Source: Voacanga thouarsii (Eukaryota; Streptophyta; Magnoliopsida; Gentianales; Apocynaceae). From it: DNA of 64,000 bases. The notes beneath the pieces were generated by a model. That model was not told the origin of the DNA and did no database searches. It saw nothing but the letters and a program-made list of their open reading frames with translations. The position numbers and the translations under genes are program-made. The first letter of the stretch is position 1, and each line of letters starts with the position of its first letter. The DNA lies in assembly GCA_026120185.1 (NCBI GenBank), contig JANUWF010003378.1, positions 496,001 to 560,000 on the forward strand, read 5' to 3'. This document shows, one piece after another, positions 1 to 12,852 of this stretch.

Positions 1-1300
1 CCTTTTGAGCAAATTTTTCAAAATTTTTATGATATTTTTTTGGAGCTTTCAAAATGTATTTTTAATGCATGTCTGTGTGCTAGATCGTAGAGCATATGTT
101 CTATATCATTTATGGCTTATGTATGACTTTTTGCACGCACTTGGACTAAGTAGTTCTTGATCAAATGCTTTACATTGTTCTTAAACCTGTTTTTTCACTA
201 AAATTCATTGAGTATTCTAGAACTTACTTAAATACCTCTCGAGGAAAAATAAGAAAGACAATCATGATTTAACTTACGGATGACGGTAATAGGCCTTCTT
301 TGGATAGTTTGAGCATTTTAAGCCTACCTATTTTATATTATCCCTAGTGTCTATTTTGAGCTTAAATTGTTAATTTCTTTCTTAAAACCCGTTATCATAC
401 TTTGTCCTGTACTTCTTTCTGAGAGTTTGATTTACTTTCCAAATCTTTAATTGCTCATGATGGATCAAAGTACAAGTAGAAGAATTGTGAGGGAAAATAC
501 TTGTGTCATGACTTGTTACTTTCAATTATGCATCAATAGTCGAGTTGGAGTTGTGAATGGAGAAAAGAAAGATAAAAAAAACAAAGAAAGATTGGAAAAA
601 ACAAAAAGCTGCTAGAAAATGTTGGAAGAAAAAATAAACTAAAAAAATAAACAAAAGCGAAATTTGAAAAGAGGAGGAAAAGAAAAGAAAAGTTGAAATG
701 AGAGAAAAAGAAAAGAAGAGCACAAGAAGAATGTTGATTGATCTGGAATAAGATAATTTTTCTGTTTCATTGTGGAGGTATTTCTAAAAAACTTGAGTTC
801 AAATCAAGTTATTGGTGCCATTGCTGAAATTTTGATGATCTTGTGCAAAATTATTGATGAGTTGAGAATGATTGATGAAGAAAATGAAAGATTTACTTGA
901 ATTGTATTATGAGTGCTATACAAGGTTATGGGTTTTTGATTGATTTTGGGATAGGAGAGTAAGAAGAGTTTGCAATTTCTTAGTACATTGTGTTTATCCT
1001 TTTCTTGCGAACTCTCATCTTCTTTGATATTTGATTCTCCTATGTCATTCGTTTGACAAGCTACATTATAAACCCTTTAGCCTTACATTACAAGCTTAAA
1101 AGCCCTACTTGGCCTAAATAGAATTATGATATGTCTCGGATTAGTGGAGATAGTGTATGAAAAGTAGGCTTATGGAATGCATATTTTTGTTGAATTAAAT
1201 TTTTTCCAATGGTTTGAGAATGATGTTAAGTGTTGGGATAGTTTTACTAGTCATTTTTCACTTACACAAGTCTTTCATTTGTTATGAAAGGTATAGTAGC
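1..1300 (+). other. Possible Ty3/gypsy 3' internal/UTR sequence, non-coding
   Basis: No credible reading frame is present. The stretch holds a strongly purine-biased + strand block at about 553-722, followed by AT-rich text with phrases that I associate with the 3' untranslated region of Athila/Tat-type gypsy elements. This assignment is recollection-level similarity only. It abuts the reverse-oriented family A LTR at about 1300. The only long open frame here (minus strand, 526-723) is simply the pyrimidine side of the purine tract and is not a gene. Confidence 0.3.
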
Positions 1301-2808
1301 ATATGTTTAAATTATATAAAAATAAGCACATTTCTAATTCAAGTTTAAATTAAAACGTTAACCCCAAATTACACATATGAGCAAGCGTACTCATCATTAA
1401 GCATAGCATAGGGTTTCAAACAAGTGTCGATCTTCAAGGAACAAGTATGCATTAATCACTTTTCTTTCATTATTTAACCGATTCAATAAAGTGAAAAAGA
1501 AATAAAAAATAAAATAAAATAATATATACATATCAAGGATGGAGAATTATGTAACTCAAACCATTATTCTGACAAACATAACTTTAAAGTACTCAATCAT
1601 TATCATAATTAATCATTCTCTTGGCATCATGAAGGATTAAGATAGATTCACTTCTTTGGTCAATCAATGAAATCACTACATTCTAGACAAATTTGCATCA
1701 CTTGGTCTGCCTCAACTAATTTACCCAAAAGATGCATTAAACACAATCCTTGATTAAATTTCCTTGATCTGGCAAATTTAAAACATGAAGCTAACCAATG
1801 AATCCTTGATCTGGCAGACATCAATTAACCTTTAATTACCCAGTTCTTAGCAATTAAGCCCTATGATCAAGCAAGTTAATAGACAACAAATATGAAATTA
1901 ATGAATTGAGACCACCATCAACCCCTTTGGTCTAGCAAGTTAATGGAAAGAAACAACCAATTAATCTCATAATCAGCATAAGTAATTAAATACCAAGAAT
2001 AACAATTAATTAATCAAAAGATTAAAGTAACCCTAAAAATGATGAATACCAAAACTATGTCAAATTACAATAAAATAATTAATACATCATTGTTCAAGAA
2101 AAGAAAATAAAGGAAAAGAAAGCATTCATAGACAAGCTTCATTCTTCTTCCTTTGTAGACCATCTTGTACAATCCTTCTTAATTTGAAGAATTCCTCTTT
2201 GAATTGATTGATTTTCTATTTTGATCCGTGAATCCCCCCTTTAATCTTGTGTTTTCCCTCTATTTATAGGCTTTAGAAGTGCCTAAAATTGTTCCTCTAG
2301 GGTTTCTGGCTGACTAGAAGTAGGAAAATACTAAAACTCTGTAAATTGACATAAAATGCACACGAAAATCGAGACACCGCCTTAGCACCTGTGCACAGCC
2401 AGCTCTGTCTGTCCTGCTTAGGACCGGCACCAGTTGTGGTCTGTTCCTTTGTTCGTTCTCTGATTTTTCTTGATTTTCAAGCCAACCCTTCCAAAGTGCA
2501 GTCGGCGCCGCCTCTAGCCTTCTAGTCGGCGCTAGTTCGGTTCTGTTCAACTTTGTTTCATCGCTTCGAAGGGCATGCCAGTAGCACATGGCCGGCGTCG
2601 GTTCCCCTGTCCTAGCCGGCGTCGCCTCTACTCTATTTAGCAATATTTTTGTCATATTTTACCTATAAAATCTGAAATAATACATAAAATACTTTTTCAA
2701 GGGTAAAATCTCAAATATGAAGGAATATGACTAGTTATTAAACAAAATGTATCACAAAATGGCATCAAATTACTAAAAAATATATGACTAATTTAGGCCT
2801 TATTATTA
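1300..2808 (-). mobile_element. Decayed gypsy LTR, family A, reverse orientation
   Basis: Collinear by eye with the reverse-oriented LTR at 60506-61915. Shared blocks include the run around 1440-1500 (ttaaccgattcaataaagtg versus ttaaccgacccaataaagtg), the 'aaagatgcatt' block at 1728 and the final block near 2740-2800. Read on the minus strand it carries a TATA-like box (about 2261-2270) and a cluster of GC-rich GGCGCC-type imperfect palindromes upstream of it (2420-2640), as in the other copies. The left boundary is approximate and I found no target-site duplication. It appears to interrupt the coding remnant that resumes at about 2809. Confidence 0.6.
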
Positions 2809-4510
2809 GAACAACATCTTGAAGATGAAAGCTCAGACACTAAGGTACCTCGTTTCTTTGACTCTAAATGTGAGTCAGAATTCAATGAATAAGTTTCAAG
2901 AAATAGGACCATTGTTGTAGGCTATCGGGTTGACCCTAAGCCATTTTTAAATTATGTGAATGTGTTAAATATGTTTGAATCAGTTAGCTGGGGAGAACTA
3001 TTGCCTATTAAAGAAAGACTATACACTATGTTGGTTTGGGAATTTTACTCGAATCTGAGAAAAGAGAGATGCGAGAAAAAATGGGATGGGTTTATAGTCT
3101 AGTGGTATATCTCGCAGTAAGATATGTGAACCTAGAGTTTGATCATCAAATGCTAAACAAAATCATTGGAGTTAGAGACAATGGAATTTAGTTCTTTGAG
3201 ATGAATAAATTTTCGGAGGAGTCTGACTTGTTTGATTTGGGGAGATTTGAGGCCACGTTTACTAGAAGCAAGAGTTTTAAAAACTCGAATGATCGCATCA
3301 CAAAATGGCTAAATGGAATTGGGAGAATACTGCACCATATGTTTTCAACTGTGGTGGCACCCAACTTTGGGCACAAAACCTCAGTAAGCATTATGTAGAT
3401 GATGTTGATGTTGGCCCTATCAGAGGGCAAGCAAATTAGCTTTGGATTTTTGGCTGTGAAGTTGATGCTCTAATCAAGGAATACCTCGAACTAAGCCTTG
3501 CCATATAGAAACCTTCTAACCAAGGTCTGCAAACACTTCAATGTGGATCACAGTATGATTGCCTCTGGACACTCCAAGATGAATATCTTCAGCATTGATT
3601 CATTTGAGAAAATGGGCTTTGTCCAAATAGACAATCCATGGATTCTGCTTAGAGATGTTACAAAAGTAAAGAAGGAAAAGTTGATTAAGATCAAAGCTAA
3701 AGGAAAGAAAGCTGTACTTGCTACCTCGACTGGGACAAAACACAGACCTGAAATCACAACTGAGTCCTCTAGTAAACGCAAGCAGAAATTTGAAGAGAAT
3801 GGATTGTTACGAAGCATTCTGAATCTTTTCTTTGAAAAATTAGATGGTTTCAATGCCAAAATGAAGACTGAATTGCACAATCTGGGTGCTAGAGTCACTG
3901 ATGTGGAAGAAAGGCAGTCTAAAGTCGAGAAGGATATTGGAAGGGTCTCAAAAGAGCAACACACTACATAGAAGCACGAAAATGAACCTATTATTCCCTC
4001 ACCTGAAAAGGACACTGGAAAACCTACTACTATTGAGAAAATCATAGTTGACGAGATTTTAGCTCCCCCAACTACAGAACCTACAGTTGAAGATATTCCG
4101 TCTCAGCCTATTGATGAGATGACTAATACACCTTTTACTGAGATAGTTGCTCTTAAGAAAGACAAACCAGTTACAACTGGTAGCTCATTAGGTCATAGAC
4201 GAAGCATATTGTAGTCAAAATGAAGTCCAGCAGACTTGTTAGACAACACAAAAAGACGGGTGAAAGTGCTAAGCTTGAGATTGTCATCATTTCGTAAGAA
4301 ATGGCACATGAAGAAAGCTGACTAATGCCTTCCTCTGATGCAACTTTATTCTCTTTAACTATTTCATATTTTCTACACTTTATTCTCCTGAACAATTTTA
4401 GTTATTTTTTTTTACTGATAATACTGCTAATAGTTTGTTGTTTTTGTCTGTTTCTTTGTTGCTTATGGTTATTTTTTATTGATGACAAAGGGGAAGAAAC
4501 CTTGGTATAG
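2809..4510 (+). pseudogene. Broken Transposase_32/env-like ORF of a SIRE-type Copia
   Basis: Conceptual + strand translation, allowing frameshifts and stops, gives segments typical of the 'putative plant transposon protein' (Transposase_32-like) domain: WEFYSNLRKER near 3040, VRYVNLEFDHQMLNKIIGV near 3120, and an LPYRNLLTKVCKHFNVDHS segment at 3497. A Lys-rich stretch and a predicted coiled-coil-like segment (open frame 3498-3971) follow. The tail at 4330-4490 is hydrophobic and ends LLMTKGKK. The text tgatgacaaaggggaagaaa at 4480-4499 matches the polypurine-rich junction I know from SIRE/Maximus Copia elements. Stops at 2908, 3100 and 3189 show it is dead. The family assignment is inference; the coding character of the fragments is visible. 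Confidence 0.5.
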
Positions 4511-4810
4511 CTATAGATATATGATATGGATTGTGACTATATGATAACTATGGATAAATGATTAGCCGAGTTGATTGTAGTGTTGTGAATGAAGTTGTAC
4601 TTGTTGGATGACAAATTGAGAAAATATACCAGATCATGGTGATTGTGTGGATTGGGATGAGGAAATTGAATGCATAATTATGGTAATTGTGTTGTGATGA
4701 TTTTATTGGCTGAATAGTGAATAATGGTAGGACTGCTTTGTGAATATTTTGTTGATTTTGTTAAAACATTGGTCTAATTTTTGAAAAATCTTTTTTTTTT
4801 AACCCTACAT

Positions 4811-6640
4811 AGACATGGGGGAGTTTTGGACCTTGAAAAGTTTTTTAAAGTCCAATATACCAGTCCAAATAAAAATGCTTTTATAGAAGTTACCTTCTAC
4901 TTTGTTTTAACCTGTTTTGGATGTACGTTTTGGAAGTCCAAAATCTCAAATCCCAATTTGTTTTCCAATGCACTTCAATGTTGGCATCTTTCTGTCTACT
5001 ACTTATATGTGCATACCTAGGGAGAGCATTGTTGTATATGTCCTATCTTCGACAACTCCACATATACATGCTTATATACTTATGTTTAACATTCTTTTAT
5101 GAGTAATCACTATTTGGCTATTTCTTTGTGAAATAGTCCCTTTTAAGGAATGAAGGAGGATACGAAGGTTGGTAGGGCCATAGGCTAATTGAGCCTTATT
5201 TATGAGACTATACTTGAATTTTATTTTAAACTCATAAACACTCTTTGAATCTTATGATAAGAGATCGCATTTTAATTAAACATAACCTTCTTTATCTTTT
5301 GGTCTCACATGATTCATACAAGCATATATTATATTTTCCTATCACAATCCATCAAGTTTGTCATCACTAAAAAAGAGGAAGATTATTAGCCCAAAGGGCA
5401 TTCTCCTGTGTTTTAATTTATGACAAATATTTATGTAGAGTAACATGCGTTTTTATATATGATAGGATTTTTGAATATGACATGTTTGACCTCGGTTCTT
5501 CAAAGTCTTGCAAATAGGATTGTTGAGCAACTCATGGTCAATGAAGTTTAAAAAGAATGATCAAATGAGTATCCAATCCAAAAAAGTTGCATACCATGAA
5601 GACTTTTCGAAGAATCTTGGATTAGAAAATTGTGGATAAGGTATTTCTTGTATTTCCTATGTCTCTTTACCTCAGATAAATTTATTTCACATTGAAGCAC
5701 ATAAAAATGATTTAAAAAAAAGAGCATTTTCAATTCACATTTCTCTATATAAAGACTTGATTGAGTGATTTTGGATGGACCTCTGAATCCAAAATGCCCA
5801 TCTAAGAATCTGTAGGTGTTCAAAATATACTTCTGCATAAAGTGGTGTTTTGGACTCACATTTCAAATGCATAATTTTCAATCTTGTGAATCTAAAATTT
5901 TGGAAAAATCTGACAGTGAAAAATAGCCGTTACTAGCCGTTGGCATCTTCCTTTTTGCCCCTATAAAAGTTTTACTTTTTGCCCCTATAAAAACCCTTTA
6001 AACATGATTTTTCTTAAGGGATTTGTGCTCTCACTTTTAGAAACACTCTAAGACTTTAAAAAAAAAAATCCCTCATCTACATTGTGCTTCAAAGTGAGAT
6101 TTATTGTTCCAAAGGTAAAAGAACTCTAGTTAGTGTATATTTGCTCAATCTGTGAGCTATTTTCTGCATTATCTCTGTGATTTGTTTTATATCAAGATTT
6201 AGGAAGTAAAACCTAGTTAGGATGATCCTTGATTGTTGTGAGTAAAGAGGTTGGGTGTAAAACCTAGTGCGATGACCCTCTTATGTAAAATTGGTGTTGC
6301 CTACCACCGTTGATTTGGAAAAAAAGTTTTAGTGGTTGTGTTGAAATCCTTAAATGTATGCTTAAGATAGTGGATGTAGATCAGTTGAAGATCGGAACGA
6401 CTATAAATCTTTTGGTCTATTCTCTTGCATATTAATCTGAATGTTATGGGTGCATTTTTCGCTATTCTTCAGATCAGAAAAACTCTACACTTTTCATTTC
6501 AATCATTGATCTGATTTAAAGCTTTTATATTTCATAGTTAGTCGGTCATTGATCTCTTAATTGCCCATCTTAAATTTGTATTGTCTACTTTTCATTTAGT
6601 GCATATTCGCAAGATCTCTGATTGGATACTTAATGCTACA
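4811..6640 (+). mobile_element. Probable SIRE/Maximus-type Copia 3' LTR region
   Basis: Non-coding stretch downstream of the env-like remnant. It contains promoter-like TATA motifs (tatataaaga near 5746; cctataaaaaccc near 5982) and a doubled 'tagccgtt' motif at 5925-5942. A following block (6190-6300) has two 'gtaaaacctagt' phrases like the R/U5 region of SIRE LTRs. Ends and TSD could not be fixed, so limits are approximate. The doubled phrase ttgcccctataaaa at 5956 and 5978 is a short direct repeat covering the TATA box. Confidence 0.4.
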
Positions 6641-7850
6641 TAGCAAAAATATTTTTTTGAACATATATTTTTTTGGCTCCTTCTTACAAGTCATCAAAAG
6701 ACTTTGAAAATTTGCATTTGTTTGTCATAAACATTATTCATCCTCCACCCCCCCTCCCAAGATTTATTATAATCTATGGATCGGTTTTGTTCTTTGTGCA
6801 TCCAATCCTTGGCTTACAAAGCCTAAGGCCGGTTATGCTTCCATTTTTCTACATTTGTATTCTTATTCTTCCTCAAGCCTCCTTTATTCAATATTACACA
6901 AAATAATATACAAATATGAGAATTAGTAGACATTTATAAAATATTTTACAACTAATAAATTACAATCTATAAAGGAGTTATGTAAATGATGAGCACTCAT
7001 CAAATACCCTTCTTAAATTGAAATCTCTTCAGATATACCTTTCTATTAATGATTTAAAAGAACACTCCATATTTGAGTATTTAAAAGGACTTAATTGCAA
7101 TATGGTTAAGGGCAAATTAGTAATATTTTCTTGCCTATAGTAAAACGAGAGGAACTAGAAGGATTTTGAGAATTTGAACAAAAACTCGCCAACTGAAAAG
7201 TGCCTCTCTTGTATCTTTACCATCTTCAGCTGAAAACCCCACTCATGGCTTGGAGACGTTGATTTCACTAAAATCTTGAAAGTTTGTTAATGTTCCTTAG
7301 AAGACAAAGTGCAAAAACACAATGTCTTGGGTTGTGTGTGAGTAAAGTAGTAATTTGGAGCTTGTTTTAGTTTGCCCACCAAATTGTAAGTTTATAATTT
7401 TTTACATTGTTAGTTAAAGCATTGTTTAATGTATTGATTGTTAGTAAAGTTGTAATTTCTTTCCTCTTTTGTATGGGTTGTATGATTGTGGACAATGTTA
7501 GATGGATGTGTAAGCGGTTTAGCAAATATTTGATTTTTTTTTTTGGAATTTTACTGTAAAAAATAGAAATTTGATATGCAAAATCACTGTTTTCTCTATG
7601 AATATTGCATATTTGGTATACTGAGACTGAATGGACAATTTGTCATGGAAGAAATATAGTTCATTCAAAAAGAAAATGATGTAAATTGCACAATATAATT
7701 CATAGGTTGACAAAATCTTGAAGAGTTGTTAATCATTCATTTGAAATTACAAATTAATGCTGCAATTATGCTTTGCCAACAATAAAGCTAATAGTCTAGC
7801 ATAAATATTTCCTCTAATCGAAATAGTTATTTTGTAAAAAAAATCATCGA
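6641..7850. other. AT-rich stretch without recognisable features
   Basis: Short open frames only, with no motif I recognise and poor composition for coding. It may contain decayed retroelement sequence. I see nothing that supports a gene here. Confidence 0.5.
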
Positions 7851-9034
7851 AAATAAATTATAAAAAATTGCTTTAGTTGGTAAAATCCCAAATATTTGCT
7901 CCTAAAAAATTTGTATAGACCATTGATTTTAATGAAGTTTTAGTATTAAAATAACTTCTAAACACCATTTAATTAATTTAACTCTTTCTTTTATTAAAGA
8001 ACACACCTATTCACCAAATAGGACACCAAACATCGGATCTCTCTCCCTCATTTCACATACCATATGCACACTTACACGCACACTTCATGGTGTTCTTGTT
8101 GTATGTCTCTTCTCTCCCTTAATCTCTTTGTTTTCTCTCAAGAACACTCATTTGAAGGCTTTTGAACTCAAAAAATTCAAGCAATCAAATTAGATTTGCA
8201 AGAAGGTAATAATTTTCTACTTATATTCCTTTATAATTCATGTTTTGGTGATGAAGCCCTTATTCGGCAGATTTGATGTTCTTGAGGAGAACTTGATTTT
8301 GATGACTGTGATGATGAGGATTTCTGAAACATTAGTGTTAACATTTAGTATTGATATTGGGTGATTGAATTTGGGTGATTTGATGTGTTTGGAAGGAGTT
8401 TTGATGGTGAAAATTGTGTTGAGAAGGTGGATTGTGTACATAATCTTTTGATCCTATAACTTTGTTAGATTAGTATTGGAAACATAGTTTTGGGATTTTG
8501 ATCCAACTTCATTTTATAGATTCTCATGTGTCTTAGGAGTGAAAACCCATTGGAATCATGCAATTTGGACTTGTGGTTGATTTTATATAAATTTTTAAAT
8601 TTAACCTATTCAGTTTTTCACCGAGTCTGATTTTCTTGTGGATTTCAACCTTTGATTGAACTCTTTCCCTTTTGGATTTGGATATGAGATTTTAACACAA
8701 TAAACCCCTATGCCTTGGGAGCATTTTTCACTTTGAATAATCTGATTTGAGACTTGTATTATTTTTCTAAGCTTTGTGGATTTTTTATATTTAGAGACTT
8801 AAGTTTTATAATTGGGAACTTTTGTTAGAGTTATTTCCCTTTTTGGAGTATGACGTGTTTAAATCAAAGATTTGTAATAGATTTTAATTCATCAAGTTGT
8901 TTAAGGTTCCAAAATTTTATTTTAGTTGTCATGTTATAAAGATCCCTTGTCGTTTTGACGGGGTGACATCCGCAATTATTCTGGCCCTATAGTTGTGGCT
9001 CATTACATTTTATATTGCGATTTTTGGTGATATG
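7850..9034 (+). repeat. Dispersed repeat family C (LTR-like)
   Basis: A block here matches a reverse-oriented block at about 28700-29720: compare gatttgatgttcttgagga near 8270 with the minus-strand text around 29030, and attgatattgggtgattgaa at 8351 with the minus-strand text around 28960. The 8500-8640 part also matches 17930-18100 (shared attggaatca...ttgattttatat). Promoter-like CT-rich text lies at 8035-8060. Layout suggests a gypsy LTR, but I could not define ends or a PBS. Confidence 0.45.
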
Positions 9035-9384
9035 TGATAGGGGTTAAAATCACAATTCTTTTTTTAGTTATTTGAGATTGTTTTAAGATACATTTGTTAT
9101 AATAACTAGGCATATTTCTTCCTATTCGATATTTTGCTTGTAAAACGTGTGTTTGGCAAATATGTGCGTATTTAAGTTAAATCGAGCAGAAAGTGCACAG
9201 AACCAGAATGTACCTAGTGCCAGGCTTAGCCAATGGACCAAGTGCTGGGTCTATTCTACTCCAATAGCAGAGTTTGAGCAAGCTTCAGGGATTTTTCCAG
9301 AACAGACCTGGCGCCGGGTCCATTCTGCCTGCCAATGAGAGATGGCAAAAAATAGAGCAAAAATAGAAGAAGAATAGAGTGCAC

Positions 9385-11395
9385 TGAAGGATTTGAAAAC
9401 AAACAGAGAGCATGCATGATGGACAAAAATGGAGAAAATAAATAGAAATAGAGCATGGCAGCAGCATGGAAGCATGAAACACATACCTCTTGGAGCCTTA
9501 AACCTTGAAGATCGTTGAAGAATTGATTGAAGCACAGAAACAACTTTCTTCTTCACTGTGGATGAAGCTCTAGTGCATTGTCTTCCTCTCTTCTCCACCT
9601 CCGGTGCAATCAATGCCAATCTTCTCAGCTCTCAGAATATTCCACAGCCTAATCCCGTTGGTGAGCACAGAATGGGAAGAAGAAAACCATCTCAGATTTT
9701 TTCTCTCATCTTCTCCCCGGTTGGCTTCCTTTGGTTTCTTATGTTAAGAAAATAGAAACCAAAAGCCAATAGGAGAAAACCAAAAGCCACAAGAGACAAA
9801 AAGCCAAGAGACGTTGGAGAAAATTTTTTTCCTTTTCTTTTATTTTATTTTTCCACACAGAAAGACAAGAGTCATGAAACCAAAATTATTTTGAGAAAAA
9901 TAATATTCTCAAGATTTAATATCCGAATATTATTAACAAAATAAATTTTGGCTTTACTCTAAACTATTCTGAATTGTGTTCGAAAAAATTCTATGGTCCA
10001 GGCTATTGAGCCAAAATAATATTTATTATTTTTCTTGGACCCGAAAAGTCCAAAATAATAAACATTAATTATTTTCCTTGAGATTAAATAAATAACCCAA
10101 TAAATAATTAATATGCCCAAATAAACCAAAAAATAACTAAGCTTTAATTATTTATTTCTTGGGATTAAATAAATAACCCAATAAATAATTAAGTATTAAT
10201 GATTTTTCTCTAGTTTAAGTCCCGGTTAATTTTCTAATTATTCAAATTGGACTTAGGTCTTGAATAATTAATTAACCAATTAAACCAGATAATAAATTTC
10301 TCTCAATTTATTTTATTCAGTCCAATAATAAATTAGACTTCCTAAATAAAATAAAACATTCTCAACTGAGACCAGTTCTTCAACACAAAAATTAATCAGG
10401 ACTTACGGGCTATTCCGAGGACTAAAAAGACACATCACATTGGCTACTAAAATGACCAAAATACCCCTACTATATAAATAGCTGTATTTTGCATTTTAAA
10501 TATTTTCTAATATCACCATAAGGAAATATTGACCCCAAGGACAATGCTGCATTAGCAAAGTCTTCAACCTATAGGTAAAATGACTAAAATACCCCTCTAC
10601 ACATCGCCGTACATTTAGAGGGGAAGAAGTGTACTAACACCTCTCAAAATGACATCTACCATCCATATGTTTCTAGTCCACTGATCCACGACTTCCTGGA
10701 GCATTTTCGCTTTCCAAGGGAGCTACCCTAAAGCAAACATCCAAGTCACGTTTCCCAGGCCCTGGATATTTAGACCATTCGGACAACCACAAGGGGTGAT
10801 ATAGTGTAGAAACTATCTTGTACAAGTCTGTCTTAATTAACTAGTTACACATACTCAACATGCGAGTATATTGGCCCTACAATAGAACCTCAACTATAGC
10901 ATATCAAAGTATATGCTCCAAGTTTTGCCAGATCACCAACTCATACTCAAGTCATAAAGTACTAGTCCACGCTGTAGCAGTAGTAGTCTAGATTTCTATC
11001 ATATAGTACTTTTAGAAACCACTACTACAGATCATGTTCTACGTATTCGAACTACGCTTATGTCATGAAGTGAGTGGACTACTCACTGGCTAAAGGTAAT
11101 CCATTCTCCATTTGGAATTCATAACATAATAACCTAAATATTATGAGGTTCCCATTCTCATCAATCGGTTAAGAACAACTGTTTATGTGTTTAAATAACT
11201 CATGATCCATACCTTACTATGAAAGACCTCCATTCATATGGATCACTTATTTAAATATAATGGGTCTTTTCTAAATGAAAATGTGCACAAATAAAGAAAA
11301 TTATTTCACAAACGATGTCTGACAAATGAATTCTTTTATTAAAAATATTCGATATTTATATCAAAAACCTAGTCTAAGAGGGCATATTCCCAACA
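9385..11395 (-). mobile_element. Solo LTR of Copia family B
   Basis: On the minus strand it begins TGTTGGGAATATGCCC and ends ATCCTTCA, matching the start and end of the family B LTR at 55501-57368. Similarity continues along at least the first kilobase (for example the blocks around 10900-11300). It is flanked by a perfect 5-bp duplication, tgcac at 9380-9384 and 11396-11400. No internal domain is attached, so it is a solo LTR formed by LTR-LTR recombination. It sits inside the family A LTR. The open frames at 9251-9619 (minus) and 9558-9755 (plus) fall across or in it and are not genes. Confidence 0.88.
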
Positions 11396-11420
11396 TGCAC
11401 CTGGCGCCGGTAGGTCGAAG

Positions 11421-11438
11421 GTACCTGGCACCAGGTAC
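11421..11438. repeat. GC-rich palindrome in family A LTR
   Basis: GTACCTGGCACCAGGTAC has 8-bp self-complementary arms around a CA centre. It is one of a series of related GGCGCC/GGCACC palindromes that recur upstream of the TATA box in every family A LTR in the window. Confidence 0.7.
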
Positions 11439-12396
11439 GCTTTGGAGGCGAAAATTCTGTACGCGGAATTAGGGCTTATCTAAGGATTTTGGTATTTTCC
11501 TATTCCTACTCAACCAAGACTTCCTCAGTTACGAAATTGGCATCCAAGAAGTCTATAAAGGCATAAGAGAACAAAAGGGTTTGAGATATACAACTTAGAG
11601 AGGTGAATTAAAAGACAGAAAGTCTGATTCTCTCATTGAAGGAGGTGTTCACTCACATCAAGAAGGGTTATTCAAGGAAGTCTTCAAAGAAGAAGAAAGA
11701 GGCTAGTCTATGAGTGCTTTCTTTTCTCTTTGTCTTCTTTTTCTTTAGCAATGACGTATTCAATGTTTTTTTTTATTTTGTAATTTAACATTATTTTGGA
11801 ATTCATGATTTTAGATTAATTTAGTTAGTTGATCAATTCTTTGTCATCTTTAGTATTTGTTTGCTTGATTTCATTGGTTATTGATGCAAGTTCTTTTAAT
11901 TGACTTGAGATGACGATGCTAGGAGATTCATTGCATTGATTTCGTATTTGTCTAATCTTATTGGACTTGAGCAATGAAGTAAAGATTATAGGACTAAGTG
12001 ATAAAAAATTAGTTAATTTCGCCTCGAGCAAATGGTTATTAGCTAATTTCATGTTTATAAAGAATTTAGCCTAATGCATGTTTTGATTATGATTAGCTTG
12101 ATTGGCAAATTTGTTAATGTGATCAAAATATAGGATTCCATGGATTGGGACATGAAGTGAGATTTATCTAAGTAAAATCATGACTTGTGAGACGATTGAA
12201 TTTTACTTTATATTCCTTTATGATGCCAAGATGATAACTAATCGAGAGAGTTACTAATTAGTTCATTGTCATTTTTTCTAGAATAATTGTCTAAATTGCA
12301 TAAAGCTACATCCTTGAGTTGTATATGTTTCTTAGTTTTTTTTTCTTTTTATTCTTTTTTCACTTTATTTTGGTCGGTTAAACAATAAATGAAAAG

Positions 12397-12752
12397 TGTT
12401 ATGAATTTTTGGAATCTTTATTAATTAGTGGAGGCTCCACTAATTATGGATTTATGTGAATTATTATAGAAGATTTTTATGGATGTCCACCATTTAGTGG
12501 AGACACCACTAATTGAGATTAGTGGAAGATGATGTATGCCATGATGTATTCCACTAATTAGAGCTCTATAAATAGAGATATTCTCTAAGCTTGTAATACA
12601 CCATTATTTTGTGAAAGAAAGATTAGTGAAAGAAAGATTAGAGAAAATTGTGAGAGAAAAGAAAGAGAAAAATTCTTGTGCAAAGAATAGTTAGAATTTT
12701 CTTAGTGTGTAGTGTGTAGATTTTATTCTAACACTACCCTAATTTTATAACA
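12397..12752 (+). repeat. 5' LTR of Copia copy 1
   Basis: 356 bp, TGTTATG...ATAACA, with promoter-like ctataaatag at 12565. A purine-rich R region with a direct repeat of gaaagaaagatta (12613-12640) follows. Confidence 0.93.
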
Positions 12753-12852
12753 CGTTATCAGCACGAGTCTCTACCGTTACAAAACTCAGAAGACTAGCAC
12801 GAGTTTCTGCCGTTACCAAAGCCAGAAGACAGGTACACATTTATTAATCTCT

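Noticed and set aside
526..723. Minus-strand open frame rich in Phe/Ser
   Set aside because: It is the complement of a polypurine tract; no coding signal.
2314..2655. 113-codon minus-strand open frame
   Set aside because: Lies in the GC-rich palindromic part of a family A LTR and is not conserved as an open frame in the other copies.
3548..4045. 165-codon minus-strand open frame
   Set aside because: Shadow of the + strand env-like coding remnant, which shows family motifs.
9251..9619. 122-codon minus-strand open frame and overlapping smaller ones
   Set aside because: Crosses the boundary between the family A LTR and the inserted solo LTR, so it is accidental.
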